Assembly: GCA_013152795.1 (NCBI GenBank)
Contig: JAADFS010000007.1
Location: 1 to 21,555 of the forward strand
DNA length: 21,555 nucleotides
Reading direction: 5' to 3'
Source: Deferribacteres bacterium
GTDB taxonomy: Bacteria > Nitrospirota > Thermodesulfovibrionia > UBA6902
Shown piece by piece: positions 14,252-21,420 of this stretch. The notes under the pieces are model-generated. The model saw only the letters and a program-made list of their open reading frames with translations. It did not search any database and was not told where the DNA came from. Each line of letters begins with the position of its first letter. Within the stretch, counting starts at the first letter, position 1. The translations under genes and the position numbers were made by a program.

Positions 14252-15547
14252 TTACCTTATCTCTTTAAAGCTCTGGTAGGCCGCGCGGGCGGTCCTGTTG
14301 ATATCCGCCTGCGTATGGGCAAGGGACATAAAGCCCGCCTCAAATGCGGACGGGGCGAGGTTGATTCCTCTTTCGAGCATCTTTCTGAAGAATTTTGCAA
14401 ATGTCTCTGTGTCGGTGTTTGCCGCATCCGTGAAATTGTAAACCTCTTTGTCCGTAAAATAGGTGCAGAACATGGTGCCGGCCCTGTAAAACCTTGTCTT
14501 GACCCCGGCGCGTCTTGCGGCGTCTTTCAATGCATCCTCAAGGGCCGCTGATTTAGCCATGAGTTTCCTGTATGTCTCCCGCCTTGACAATATCTTCAGT
14601 GTCTCTATACCCGCGGTCATTGCAAGCGGGTTGCCTGAAAGCGTGCCTGCCTGGTATACCGGGCCGTCCGGTGCAATCTTTCTCATGATCTCCTTCCTGC
14701 CGCCGTATGCGCCCACCGGCAGACCTCCCCCGATCACCTTCCCGAGGCACGTCATGTCGGGTTTTATCCCGAATGCCTTCTGAGCGCCGCCGTAGGAGAC
14801 CCTGAAGCCTGTCATAACCTCATCAAAGATGAGGACTATCCCGTGTTCGGCCGTCAGCTTTCTTATGCCCTCAAGAAATCCGGGCCGCGGAAGTATGCAC
14901 CCGCTGTTGCCGACCACCGGCTCAATGATTACACACGCAATATTATCGCCGAGTCTCCCGCAGGTCTCCTTGAATGCCTTGAGGTCATTAAACGGCAGCG
15001 TAATGGTGTTTCTTGCATAGCCCCTCGGAACCCCCGGGCTGTCGGGCACCCCGAATGTCGCGGCCCCCGAGCCCGCCTTTACAAGCAGCCCGTCTGCATG
15101 GCCGTGGTAGCAGCCCTCGAATTTTATGATCCTGTCCCTGCCGGTAAAACCCCTTGCAGCCCTGATGGCGCTCATCGTCGCCTCGGTGCCGGAGTTGACC
15201 ATCCTGACCACCTGCATTGAAGGATACGCCTTGCGGATCATGCCGGCCAGCTCCACCTCAAGCGGTGTGGGCGCACCATAGCTCGTGCCCCTCTCACAGG
15301 CCTTCCTGAGCGCCCTGATTACAGCCGGATGGGAATGCCCCAGTATCATGGGCCCCCATGAAAGGACATAGTCAATGTATTCATTTCCGTCCACATCATA
15401 TATCTTCGAGCCCTTTGCAGCCTGAATAAACAGCGGGGTTCCACCTACGGCCCTGAACGCCCTGACCGGGCTGTTGACCCCTCCCGGCATCAGGCGTTTC
15501 GCCTTTCTGAACAGTTCCTTTGATTTCTTAAGATTCAGTTTTGACAT
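14252..15547 (-). CDS. hemL: Glutamate-1-semialdehyde 2,1-aminomutase
   Basis: HemL moves the amino group of glutamate-1-semialdehyde to form 5-aminolevulinate, the C5-route precursor of haem, sirohaem and cobamides. The 431 residues match the family length. Motifs are MPGGVNSPVRAF (20-31), VNSGTEATMSAIRAAR (117-132), EGCYHGH (144-150), DEVMTGFR (242-249) and the PLP-binding Lys270 in CLGKVIGGGLPVGAYGG, as in the E. coli enzyme where this lysine is 265. It is cytoplasmic. The ATG has AGGAG seven bases upstream and a plausible promoter at 15586-15615 with a perfect TTGACA. The stop codon is one base from repeat copy 7. Confidence 0.97.
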   Translation of the reverse strand: MSKLNLKKSKELFRKAKRLMPGGVNSPVRAFRAVGGTPLFIQAAKGSKIYDVDGNEYIDYVLSWGPMILGHSHPAVIRALRKACERGTSYGAPTPLEVELAGMIRKAYPSMQVVRMVNSGTEATMSAIRAARGFTGRDRIIKFEGCYHGHADGLLVKAGSGAATFGVPDSPGVPRGYARNTITLPFNDLKAFKETCGRLGDNIACVIIEPVVGNSGCILPRPGFLEGIRKLTAEHGIVLIFDEVMTGFRVSYGGAQKAFGIKPDMTCLGKVIGGGLPVGAYGGRKEIMRKIAPDGPVYQAGTLSGNPLAMTAGIETLKILSRRETYRKLMAKSAALEDALKDAARRAGVKTRFYRAGTMFCTYFTDKEVYNFTDAANTDTETFAKFFRKMLERGINLAPSAFEAGFMSLAHTQADINRTARAAYQSFKEIR

Positions 15548-15585
15548 GACAAGCTCCTGTTGTTACCGTATTTATCAAGCTTTTT

Positions 15586-15615
15586 ATTTAACAATAATTG
15601 CCGGAGTGTTGTCAA
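15586..15615 (-). promoter_or_regulatory. Candidate sigma-70 promoter for hemL
   Basis: On the minus strand a perfect TTGACA (15610-15615) is followed after 18 bases by TTAAAT (15586-15591, four of six). It sits in the 99-bp gap between the M48 protease stop and the hemL start, about 40 bases before the hemL ATG. Confidence 0.45.
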
Positions 15616-15646
15616 AAAAACTATAAGACGCCGGGGCTATCAGCGA

Positions 15647-16900
15647 TCAAAGCCGCCCCTTCTCAAACTCCCTGATCCTTCTTATCCTTTCCAGGACAGG
15701 CGGGTGGGAATAATGGAATAACGCATAAAGGGGATGCGGGTGCAGGTTGGAGAGATTGTCCTTTGAGAGCTTTACGAGAGCGCTTATCATGCCTGCGGCA
15801 TTGCCTGTCAGTTCATATGAAAACCTGTCGGCCTCGTTTTCATGCCTTCTTGAGAAATAATGAAACACAGGCGTCAATGGAAAGGAGACTATAGAACCGA
15901 TAAAACCCACGATTACAACCTTTGCAAAGAAAGAGCTTTCTTTTATACTGAAAAGTTCAGTGAGAAAATCACCCTGCAGCAGCAGATAGGCTGCATAGAT
16001 CGCAATCAGTGCAACAGCCTCGGTAACGACAATGTGTTTCAGGAGGTGTCTCTTCTTCCAGTGCCCGGCCTCATGGGCAAGTACCGCGAGTATCTCATCG
16101 CGGTTCATCTTTTCAATGAGGGTATCGTAGAGGATGATCCTTTTCACCCTTCCGATGCCCGTGAAGTATGCATTCGTGTGCGTGGTCCTCTTTGATGCAT
16201 CCATCCTGAATATCCTGCTTACCTTTATCCCCGCCTTCTGCATGAGGCTGCGTATACCGCCTTCAAGTTCTTCATCTTCAATGGGGGTGAACTTGTGAAA
16301 CAGCGGCTCAATAACATACGGCGCAATGTACATTATAAAAATCCCGAAGACAAGGAAAAAACACCACACCCACAACCACCACATCTCCGGGCTCTTCAGG
16401 ACAATGAACAGGCCCACTGCTGTAAGCAGCCCCATCAGTATCGTGGAGATAACAAGGGATTTCACTGTATCGGCTACCCACAGCCTGAATGTCATGGTGT
16501 TGAATCCGTACCTGTTTTCAATCCTGAATGTGCTGTACAGGCTGAACGGCATTGATATAACGGTGTCGGCATAACTCAGCAGAAGGAAAAAGACCAGCCC
16601 CGAGAGGATGAACGGCAGGTTGAGGGACATGATCCATGAGTTGTAAATATCAAGCAGCACGAAAATGAAAATGAGGAAGACAATGTTGTTAAAGACGGAA
16701 GCAATGAGATCGAACTTCGTATGCTCGATATTGTAATCACGCGTCCTGCGCAGCAGGTCCCGGTCTATCTGCCCTTCAAATTCGGGAGGAATCACGGACC
16801 CGTATTTTTTCAGGTGGGAGAGGTTCAGGAAATCGAGCCAGTAGCCGAAGGCTATGATCAGGAAATATGCGGCAAGAAGTGCGGTTAAATATCCATTCAT
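15647..16900 (-). CDS. M48-family (Ste24/CAAX prenyl protease-like) membrane metalloprotease
   Basis: This 417-residue integral membrane zinc peptidase belongs to the Ste24 branch of M48. The zinc motif HEAGH is at 276-280, the third ligand is probably Glu356 in HENEADRF (353-360), and the C-terminal HYSHPPVLERIRRI (397-410) is the conserved Ste24 tail. Hydrophobic helices lie near 3-20, 66-85, 93-115, 148-168, 174-195, 288-308 and 325-345. Eukaryotic Ste24 trims prenylated proteins; the bacterial enzymes more likely take part in membrane protein quality control, though their substrates are not settled. The ATG has no clear ribosome site. Upstream is a shortened repeat copy (16917-16977) and then the six-helix membrane protein. 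The family is firm; the role is inferred. Confidence 0.93.
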   Translation of the reverse strand: MNGYLTALLAAYFLIIAFGYWLDFLNLSHLKKYGSVIPPEFEGQIDRDLLRRTRDYNIEHTKFDLIASVFNNIVFLIFIFVLLDIYNSWIMSLNLPFILSGLVFFLLLSYADTVISMPFSLYSTFRIENRYGFNTMTFRLWVADTVKSLVISTILMGLLTAVGLFIVLKSPEMWWLWVWCFFLVFGIFIMYIAPYVIEPLFHKFTPIEDEELEGGIRSLMQKAGIKVSRIFRMDASKRTTHTNAYFTGIGRVKRIILYDTLIEKMNRDEILAVLAHEAGHWKKRHLLKHIVVTEAVALIAIYAAYLLLQGDFLTELFSIKESSFFAKVVIVGFIGSIVSFPLTPVFHYFSRRHENEADRFSYELTGNAAGMISALVKLSKDNLSNLHPHPLYALFHYSHPPVLERIRRIREFEKGRL

Positions 16901-16916
16901 AGTTTTATAGCTTAAG

Positions 16917-16977
16917 CTTACCGTGGTATAAAAACCTGTGCCCGCAGACTACCATGCCCATTCATGTAACATTATGG
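16917..16977 (+). repeat. Intergenic repeat element, minimal copy with both termini (copy 8)
   Basis: Only about 61 bp long. The left terminus CTTACCGTGGTATAAAAAC is joined through CCCGCAGACTACC to the right terminus TTCATGTAACATTATGG, so the centre and most of both hairpins have been deleted. The right edge touches the TAA of the upstream membrane protein gene. Confidence 0.65.
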
Positions 16978-17628
16978 TTACGCCCTTACCGTCCTCATAT
17001 ACGAAACAATGAACGCTGCGATAAACAGCAAATCACCGGCGACAAGAAGCTCGTAGCGGTACGGCTCCGGCATCTGCTGGTGCAGTGTGGCGCCCAGGTC
17101 ATGCATGAAAGAGTATAGTATAATTAGCGTGCCGGCCAGCGCAAGGATGTGCGATGACACGGACGGTCTGAAGCCGCGGCCCTTCTCAAAAGAATGCAGT
17201 ATGAGCATACTGAAGACGATCATCAGAAACGCAATCGACACAGGCGCTATAACAGGCCCTATCCACGGCAGCGGTATCAGAAACAGGATATCCCATTCGA
17301 ATATTGAAGAAGGCCAGTCGATCAGTACCTTGAGCCACACATAATAGAAGATATCCCACACCCCGAATGACAGCATGAAATATGCAAATCTCTCCCACAA
17401 TGAGCGTCCGGCAAGGTATGCAACGGACAGGAGCATGAATATGGTTGCGGCCTCGCGCATGACCTCGACAAGGATTTTATAGTCAACGAGGGCCTTTAAG
17501 GGAAACCTGAATCCCTCCGGATAGAAGATAGCACGCAGGTAAACGACGATAGCGGATTCGACAAACGCCATCGCGACCCCGAATATTATCACCCAGATTA
17601 TCCTGGCGCGGAAGCTGCTGTTATTCAT
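16978..17628 (-). CDS. Multi-pass membrane protein of unknown function
   Basis: I do not recognise a named family. The 216 residues form about six membrane helices (10-31, 57-74, 80-101, 115-145, 160-176, 195-211) with short loops. Notable conserved-looking features are AMAFVESAIVVYLR (19-32), an REAATIFML stretch (58-66) and a W-rich segment, FGVWDIFYYVWLKVLIDWP (88-106), followed by WDILFLIPLPWIGPV (112-126). Charged residues inside helices (Glu24, Glu59, Asp92, Asp113) suggest a functional pore or active site rather than a simple anchor. The ATG has TGAGGC five bases before it. A single His-Asp pair lies in MHDLGATLHQQ (175-185). It stands between the M23 peptidase and the M48 protease in the same direction, each gap holding a repeat. 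No function is proposed. Confidence 0.85.
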   Translation of the reverse strand: MNNSSFRARIIWVIIFGVAMAFVESAIVVYLRAIFYPEGFRFPLKALVDYKILVEVMREAATIFMLLSVAYLAGRSLWERFAYFMLSFGVWDIFYYVWLKVLIDWPSSIFEWDILFLIPLPWIGPVIAPVSIAFLMIVFSMLILHSFEKGRGFRPSVSSHILALAGTLIILYSFMHDLGATLHQQMPEPYRYELLVAGDLLFIAAFIVSYMRTVRA

Positions 17629-17695
17629 TTTGCCTCAGCCTCATAACCCTCGCCTTATAGCCGTTGAACCCCCCACTCTACTGCAACGTTCAAAT

Positions 17696-17939
17696 TTAAC
17701 CTTACAGTGGCATAAAAACATCGCCTGCGGGCAGGAGAGCCTGCCGGAAAAGCTTTATCTGCGATACCTTCAGTTGTAACAGCTCAGCCCCCTCCCCCTA
17801 ACCCCCTCCCAAAGGGAGGGGGGACTTGTTTCTTTCTGCACCCTGACAACTGCACCCTGCACCCTTAACTTTGAACTCAGAACTTTGAACTTTGTTCCCC
17901 GGCAGACTCCTCTGCCCGTTTATGCAGCATTAAGGTTAA
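17696..17939 (+). repeat. Intergenic repeat element, complete copy with C-rich core (copy 9)
   Basis: This is the clearest full copy of the C-rich type, about 244 bp, occupying most of the 307-bp gap before the membrane protein gene. It opens with TTAACCTTACAGTGGCATAA and the hairpin GGCAGG-AGAG-CCTGCC, then AAAAGCTTTATCTGCGATAC. Next come C-runs and the stem CCCCCTCCC-AAA-GGGAGGGGGG (17802-17823), GCACCCT heptads (17838-17865) and GAACTTT/GAACTCA heptads (17871-17894). It closes with the hairpin GGCAGA-CTCC-TCTGCC and GTTTATGCAGCATTAAGGTT. The outermost TTAACCTTA and TAAGGTTAA are exact complements. The right end supplies the TAA of the M23 gene. The other 67 bp (17629-17695) show nothing. 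Confidence 0.9.
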
Positions 17940-18790
17940 GATTCATGCAACTGTAATGCAAACAGTGATTCGGGGTTTACGCTCACCCCCTTGAGCCTGA
18001 CACTCATATGCAGATGAGGCCCAGTGACCCTTCCCGAACTGCCTATGAATCCTATGGTCTGTCCTGCTGAAACCTTCTCCCCCTCTTTTACATTAAACCG
18101 TGACAGGTGCATATACACGGAATAGAGCCCTGTGCCGTGGTCAATAATCAAAGTGTTGCCCCCGAAAAAAAGCTCATCCTCCAGCACAACCCTCCCTGCG
18201 TTTATCGCCCTGACCGGTGTACCGGTCTTTCCCCTGAAATCCATGCCCCTGTGGACGCTCGTCTTCTTTTCATTCATGATGCGCTTTACCCCGAACACCT
18301 CTGATATCTCCGTATCAGTAGGGGGCACGAATTGTCCGGCCCATGCCCTTGCGGTGCTTTCAGGCCATATTTTCTTAAGGCGGGCCGCCTCCCTTGCCGC
18401 GCGTTTCTGGTTTTCAGGGCTTAATGTAACCTTCTCCTCCGGGAGGGTGAGCTTTATTGTCCTGAACTTATGGGGCACTACAATGACAGGGATTTTTATT
18501 TCTCCCTTTCCCCTTTTGACGGTGACATCATATCTTCCGGGCGGCGTATCAATGCCCACGGGCACGAGGGCCACGAGGCGGTTATCCGGACCCGCATAAA
18601 GCGGTATCTTCTTTCCGCGGAATGCGGCCTCCGCGCGGGAGGCCGGGGCTGCCTCCACCGATAGGAGAAAAACATCGCCCGGCTTTATCTCCTGCGGGGT
18701 TACCACGGCGTCAACGGCATAAGAATTAATGCACGCAAGGAGGATAAAGGAAACGGCTGAAAAAAGCTTATAAACACGCTTTCTCGTCAT
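17936..18790 (-). CDS. M23-family (LytM/peptidoglycan endopeptidase) secreted protein
   Basis: The protein has 284 residues from the ATG; the TTG one codon earlier is less likely. It has a basic N-terminus and hydrophobic signal (about 8-20). LLAC could be a lipobox, or SYA could be a signal peptidase I site, so it may be a lipoprotein or periplasmic. A beta-rich region (about 30-110) precedes a short helix and a C-terminal LytM domain (about 165-275). Zinc ligands are in HRGMDF (His180, Asp184) and HLH (His259, His261). All four are present, so it is probably an active endopeptidase cutting peptidoglycan cross-links rather than an EnvC-like activator. TATAAT occurs 12 bases before the ATG with no ribosome site, suggesting a very short leader. 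It diverges from rtcA. The last codon adjoins repeat copy 9. Confidence 0.93.
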   Translation of the reverse strand: MTRKRVYKLFSAVSFILLACINSYAVDAVVTPQEIKPGDVFLLSVEAAPASRAEAAFRGKKIPLYAGPDNRLVALVPVGIDTPPGRYDVTVKRGKGEIKIPVIVVPHKFRTIKLTLPEEKVTLSPENQKRAAREAARLKKIWPESTARAWAGQFVPPTDTEISEVFGVKRIMNEKKTSVHRGMDFRGKTGTPVRAINAGRVVLEDELFFGGNTLIIDHGTGLYSVYMHLSRFNVKEGEKVSAGQTIGFIGSSGRVTGPHLHMSVRLKGVSVNPESLFALQLHES

Positions 18791-18802
18791 CAAGGTGTTT
18801 TT

Positions 18803-18808
18803 ATTATA
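18803..18808 (-). promoter_or_regulatory. Candidate -10 box of the M23 peptidase gene
   Basis: A perfect TATAAT on the minus strand ends 12 bases before the ATG at 18790. Initiation about seven bases downstream would leave a leader of roughly five nucleotides, matching the absence of a ribosome site. No good -35 hexamer is seen at 16-18 bases. Confidence 0.35.
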
Positions 18809-18850
18809 CCAAAAAGCCTTCTGAATATTGGCTTATCCCTGCTTTCTCCT

Positions 18851-18879
18851 TTGAGTTATTTGAACTTTTATGGTTTAAT
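18851..18879 (+). promoter_or_regulatory. Candidate sigma-70 promoter for rtcA
   Basis: TTGAGT (18851-18856, four of six) and TTTAAT (18874-18879, five of six) are separated by 17 bases. It faces rtcA and lies in the divergent gap with the M23 gene. I see no sigma-54 site of the type that controls rtcA in E. coli. Confidence 0.4.
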
Positions 18880-18891
18880 TGAACTGAAAAC

Positions 18892-18937
18892 GGCATAAAC
18901 GGGCAGCATGCCCTGCCCCTTACCGGCATTAATGCCG
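18892..18937 (+). promoter_or_regulatory. Hairpin and 14-bp perfect palindrome in the rtcA leader
   Basis: GGGCAG-CATGCC-CTGCCC (18901-18918) can form a hairpin, and six bases later CGGCATTAATGCCG (18924-18937) is a perfect palindrome ending 14 bases before the rtcA ATG. The preceding GGCATAAACGGGCAG resembles the end of the intergenic repeat family (GCATAAACGGGCAG in copy 9, read on the other strand), so the hairpin may be a decayed repeat end. The palindrome could be an operator or a leader hairpin. Confidence 0.45.
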
Positions 18938-18951
18938 CTGCAGGTCAAGCC

Positions 18952-19983
18952 ATGGAAACAATCGAAATAGACGGAAGCTTCGGTGAGGGCGGCGGACAGA
19001 TTTTAAGGACGGCCCTGAGCCTCAGTTGTATAACAGGCCGGGCATTGAGGCTCTTCAACATCAGAAAAGGCCGGAAAAAACCGGGCCTTATGCCGCAGCA
19101 TGTAACATGTGTCAGAGCAGCCTCTGAAATCAGCGGTGCAAAGGTCTCAGGGGCGGAAACAGGCTCAACTGAACTGATGTTCACTCCCCGTGAGATCAGG
19201 CCGGGCGGCTATTATTTCGACATAAAGACCGCGGGGTCAAGCTCCCTTGTATTACAGACGCTTCTGCCGCCGCTCGTATCTGCCGGCGGCCCTTCCCGGA
19301 TTACTATCAAAGGCGGCACCCACGTGCCGTTCAGCCCCTGCTACGATTACATTTCCCGGGTCTTCCTGACAATGCTGGACAGACTCGGAGTCAGGGTTGA
19401 ATCGTCAATAAACAGGTACGGCTTCTATCCGAAAGGAGGGGGTGAGGTCAGTTTTAAAGTCCTTCCCGCAAAGGAAATAAAAGGGCTGAATATCACTGTG
19501 AAGGGGAAACTGCTCTCTGCCTCCGGATATTCCGGGGTTGCAAACCTCCCCGCAAGTATTGCCGAGAGACAAAAAAATTCGCTGATCAGGACCATTGCGC
19601 CCCTGAGCGCAGATATCCGCGTTATGGAGGTACCGTCCCCCGGCGAGGGGACATTTGTCTTTCTGAAGGCTGAATACGAAGGCGCACCTGCCGGATTTTC
19701 ATCCCTCGGGAAAAGGGGGAAGCCGGCAGAGGAAGTCGGAAGAGAGGCCGCGGAAGAGTTTCTGGATTTTCATAATACGCGGGCATGCCTTGACCCGTAT
19801 CTATCCGACCAGATCGTTATCTATCTCAGCCTTGCCCGTGAGAAATCATCTTTTACGGCATCCCGAATAACACGGCATCTCATGACAAACCTGTGGGTAA
19901 TTGAAAAGTTCCTGGACATCCGGTACCAGACAGAGGGGGATTTAAATTCAGAGGGCAGGGTGGATTTGTATCCCGCCTTTTAA
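18952..19983 (+). CDS. rtcA: RNA 3'-terminal phosphate cyclase
   Basis: RtcA uses ATP to convert RNA 3'-phosphate ends to 2',3'-cyclic phosphates through an enzyme-histidine-AMP intermediate, acting in RNA end repair. The 343 residues begin with the signature IDGSFGEGGGQILRTALSLS (6-25). KPGLMPQH and SSSLVLQTLLPPL follow. A central insert-domain region lies around 185-280, and the C-terminal SRITRHLMTN carries the nucleophile His309, the same number as in E. coli RtcA. Length is typical. AGGT lies about eight bases before the ATG. It is transcribed away from the M23 gene and is followed 143 bp later by serS. No rtcB, rtcR or archease gene is in view, so the repair partner must lie elsewhere. 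Confidence 0.96.
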   Translation: METIEIDGSFGEGGGQILRTALSLSCITGRALRLFNIRKGRKKPGLMPQHVTCVRAASEISGAKVSGAETGSTELMFTPREIRPGGYYFDIKTAGSSSLVLQTLLPPLVSAGGPSRITIKGGTHVPFSPCYDYISRVFLTMLDRLGVRVESSINRYGFYPKGGGEVSFKVLPAKEIKGLNITVKGKLLSASGYSGVANLPASIAERQKNSLIRTIAPLSADIRVMEVPSPGEGTFVFLKAEYEGAPAGFSSLGKRGKPAEEVGREAAEEFLDFHNTRACLDPYLSDQIVIYLSLAREKSSFTASRITRHLMTNLWVIEKFLDIRYQTEGDLNSEGRVDLYPAF

Positions 19984-20037
19984 TGCAACCGCCAGGGTTT
20001 ACCGCGAGCGTGCGTTGATTTTTAATTGCATTTGTCT

Positions 20038-20091
20038 TACCTTAATATAGACCCGCGTTCACCCCCTCCCCCGGCGGGAGGGGGAAGTTGG
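20038..20091 (+). repeat. Intergenic repeat fragment in the serS leader (copy 10)
   Basis: A fragment reading TTACCTTAATATAGACCCGC then the perfect stem CCCCCTCCC-CCGGC-GGGAGGGGG (20062-20084), ending GGAAGTTGG. It carries no heptads and no GGCAGG hairpin. It lies 36-89 bases before the serS ATG and would be part of that gene's leader if transcription starts upstream of it. The remaining rtcA-serS gap (19984-20037) has no recognisable feature. Confidence 0.6.
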
Positions 20092-20126
20092 AAGTCGAAA
20101 ATAATGAAAGGCGGCTGGTTTTAATA

Positions 20127-21419
20127 ATGCTTGATATAAGATTCGTCCGGGAAAATCCGGACAGGGTGGCGGACGCCCTGAAAAAAAGAGGGGAAGATAC
20201 CGGGATACTCGACAGGTTCCTCGGGATTGAAAAAAGGCGGAGGGATGTGCTCAGGGTTGTTGAAGACCTGAGACAGACCAGAAACGAGTTGTCCCGGCAG
20301 ATCGGATACATGAAAAAACAGGGTAAAGACGCATCCGGCCTGCTCGCCGACGCCAAGGCCATATCCGACCGGATCACCGGCAAGCAGGACGAGTTGAGAA
20401 GGCTCGAGGATGCGGCCATGCAGGAACTGCTCCTGATTCCCAATATTCCCGATGAAACGGTTCCGGAGGGGGAAGACGATACAAAAAACCAGGAGATAAG
20501 AAGGTGGGGCGAACCGCCTGAATTTGCATTTGAACCGAAAAACCACTGGGATATCGGAGAGGAACTCGGTATCCTGGATTTCGAGAGGGCGGGCAAGATC
20601 GCGGGCGCAAGGTTCGTGATCACAAAGGGGGCAGGCGCTGCCCTTGAGAGGGCACTGATGAATTTTATGCTCGACCTGCATACACGCGAGCATGCATATA
20701 CCGAGATATTCCCGCCGATCCTTGTAAACAGGGAGTCCATGACCGGCACGGGACAGCTCCCGAAGTTTGAAGACGACCTTTTCAGGTTGACGGAAGACTC
20801 AAAGGGCTTTCTGTTAATCCCGACCGCGGAGGTACCGCTTACGAATATCCACAGGGAAGAGATATTAAGCGAAGACGACCTGCCCGTGTATTACACTGCA
20901 TATACGCCGTGCTTCAGGCGCGAGGCCGGCTCCTACGGCAAGGACACGCGGGGGCTTATAAGGCAGCACCAGTTCAACAAGGTGGAGCTTGTTAAATTTG
21001 TAAGGCCCGAGGACTCGCGCAGTGAGCTCGAGTCCCTGACGCTCAATGCAGAGGAGGTCTTAAAGAGGCTCGGCCTGCATTACCGTGTTGTCTGCCTGTG
21101 CACGGGCGACCTCGGGTTTTCCGCTGCAAAGACCTATGACCTCGAGGTCTGGTTCCCGGCGCAGGGGAAATTCAGGGAAATCTCATCATGCTCCAATTTC
21201 CTTGATTTTCAGGCGCGCAGGGCGGGTATCAGGTTCAAGAGAAAGGGTAGAAAGGGGGCTGAATTTGTCCATACCTTAAACGGCTCGGGCCTTGCAATGG
21301 GCCGGACCCTTGCCGCAATACTTGAAAATTTTCAACAGGAAGACGGGTCTGTTATAATACCAGATGTACTGAGGGATTATATGGGAACCGGTAAAATAGT
21401 CAGGGAGTCGGAACTTTAA
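20127..21419 (+). CDS. serS: Seryl-tRNA synthetase
   Basis: This class II aminoacyl-tRNA synthetase charges tRNA-Ser and tRNA-Sec with serine in the cytoplasm. From the ATG at 20127 it has 430 residues, the usual bacterial size. The N-terminal arm (about 28-100) is a long antiparallel coiled coil that binds the tRNA variable arm. The catalytic core shows TAEVPLTN (233-240), motif 2 TPCFRREAGSYGKDTRGLIR (260-279) and motif 3 NGSGLAMGRTLAAILEN (385-401). The frame opens at a TTG at 20088, but that lies inside a repeat fragment and would add 13 residues not seen in the family. The ATG has only a distant AAGGCGG. The TAA is followed after one base by another repeat copy. Confidence 0.97.
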   Translation: MLDIRFVRENPDRVADALKKRGEDTGILDRFLGIEKRRRDVLRVVEDLRQTRNELSRQIGYMKKQGKDASGLLADAKAISDRITGKQDELRRLEDAAMQELLLIPNIPDETVPEGEDDTKNQEIRRWGEPPEFAFEPKNHWDIGEELGILDFERAGKIAGARFVITKGAGAALERALMNFMLDLHTREHAYTEIFPPILVNRESMTGTGQLPKFEDDLFRLTEDSKGFLLIPTAEVPLTNIHREEILSEDDLPVYYTAYTPCFRREAGSYGKDTRGLIRQHQFNKVELVKFVRPEDSRSELESLTLNAEEVLKRLGLHYRVVCLCTGDLGFSAAKTYDLEVWFPAQGKFREISSCSNFLDFQARRAGIRFKRKGRKGAEFVHTLNGSGLAMGRTLAAILENFQQEDGSVIIPDVLRDYMGTGKIVRESEL

Positions 21420-21420
21420 A

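Noticed and set aside
17802..17823. C-rich/G-rich hairpin considered as an intrinsic terminator
   Set aside because: No uridine tract follows on either strand; it may still stall polymerase or protect RNA ends.
17696..17939. Flanking TTAA considered as a target-site duplication
   Set aside because: Only copy 9 has TTAA on both sides; copies 4 and 7 do not, so it may be part of the element end.
20088..20126. Upstream TTG start of serS
   Set aside because: It falls in repeat-derived sequence and adds residues not found in seryl-tRNA synthetases.
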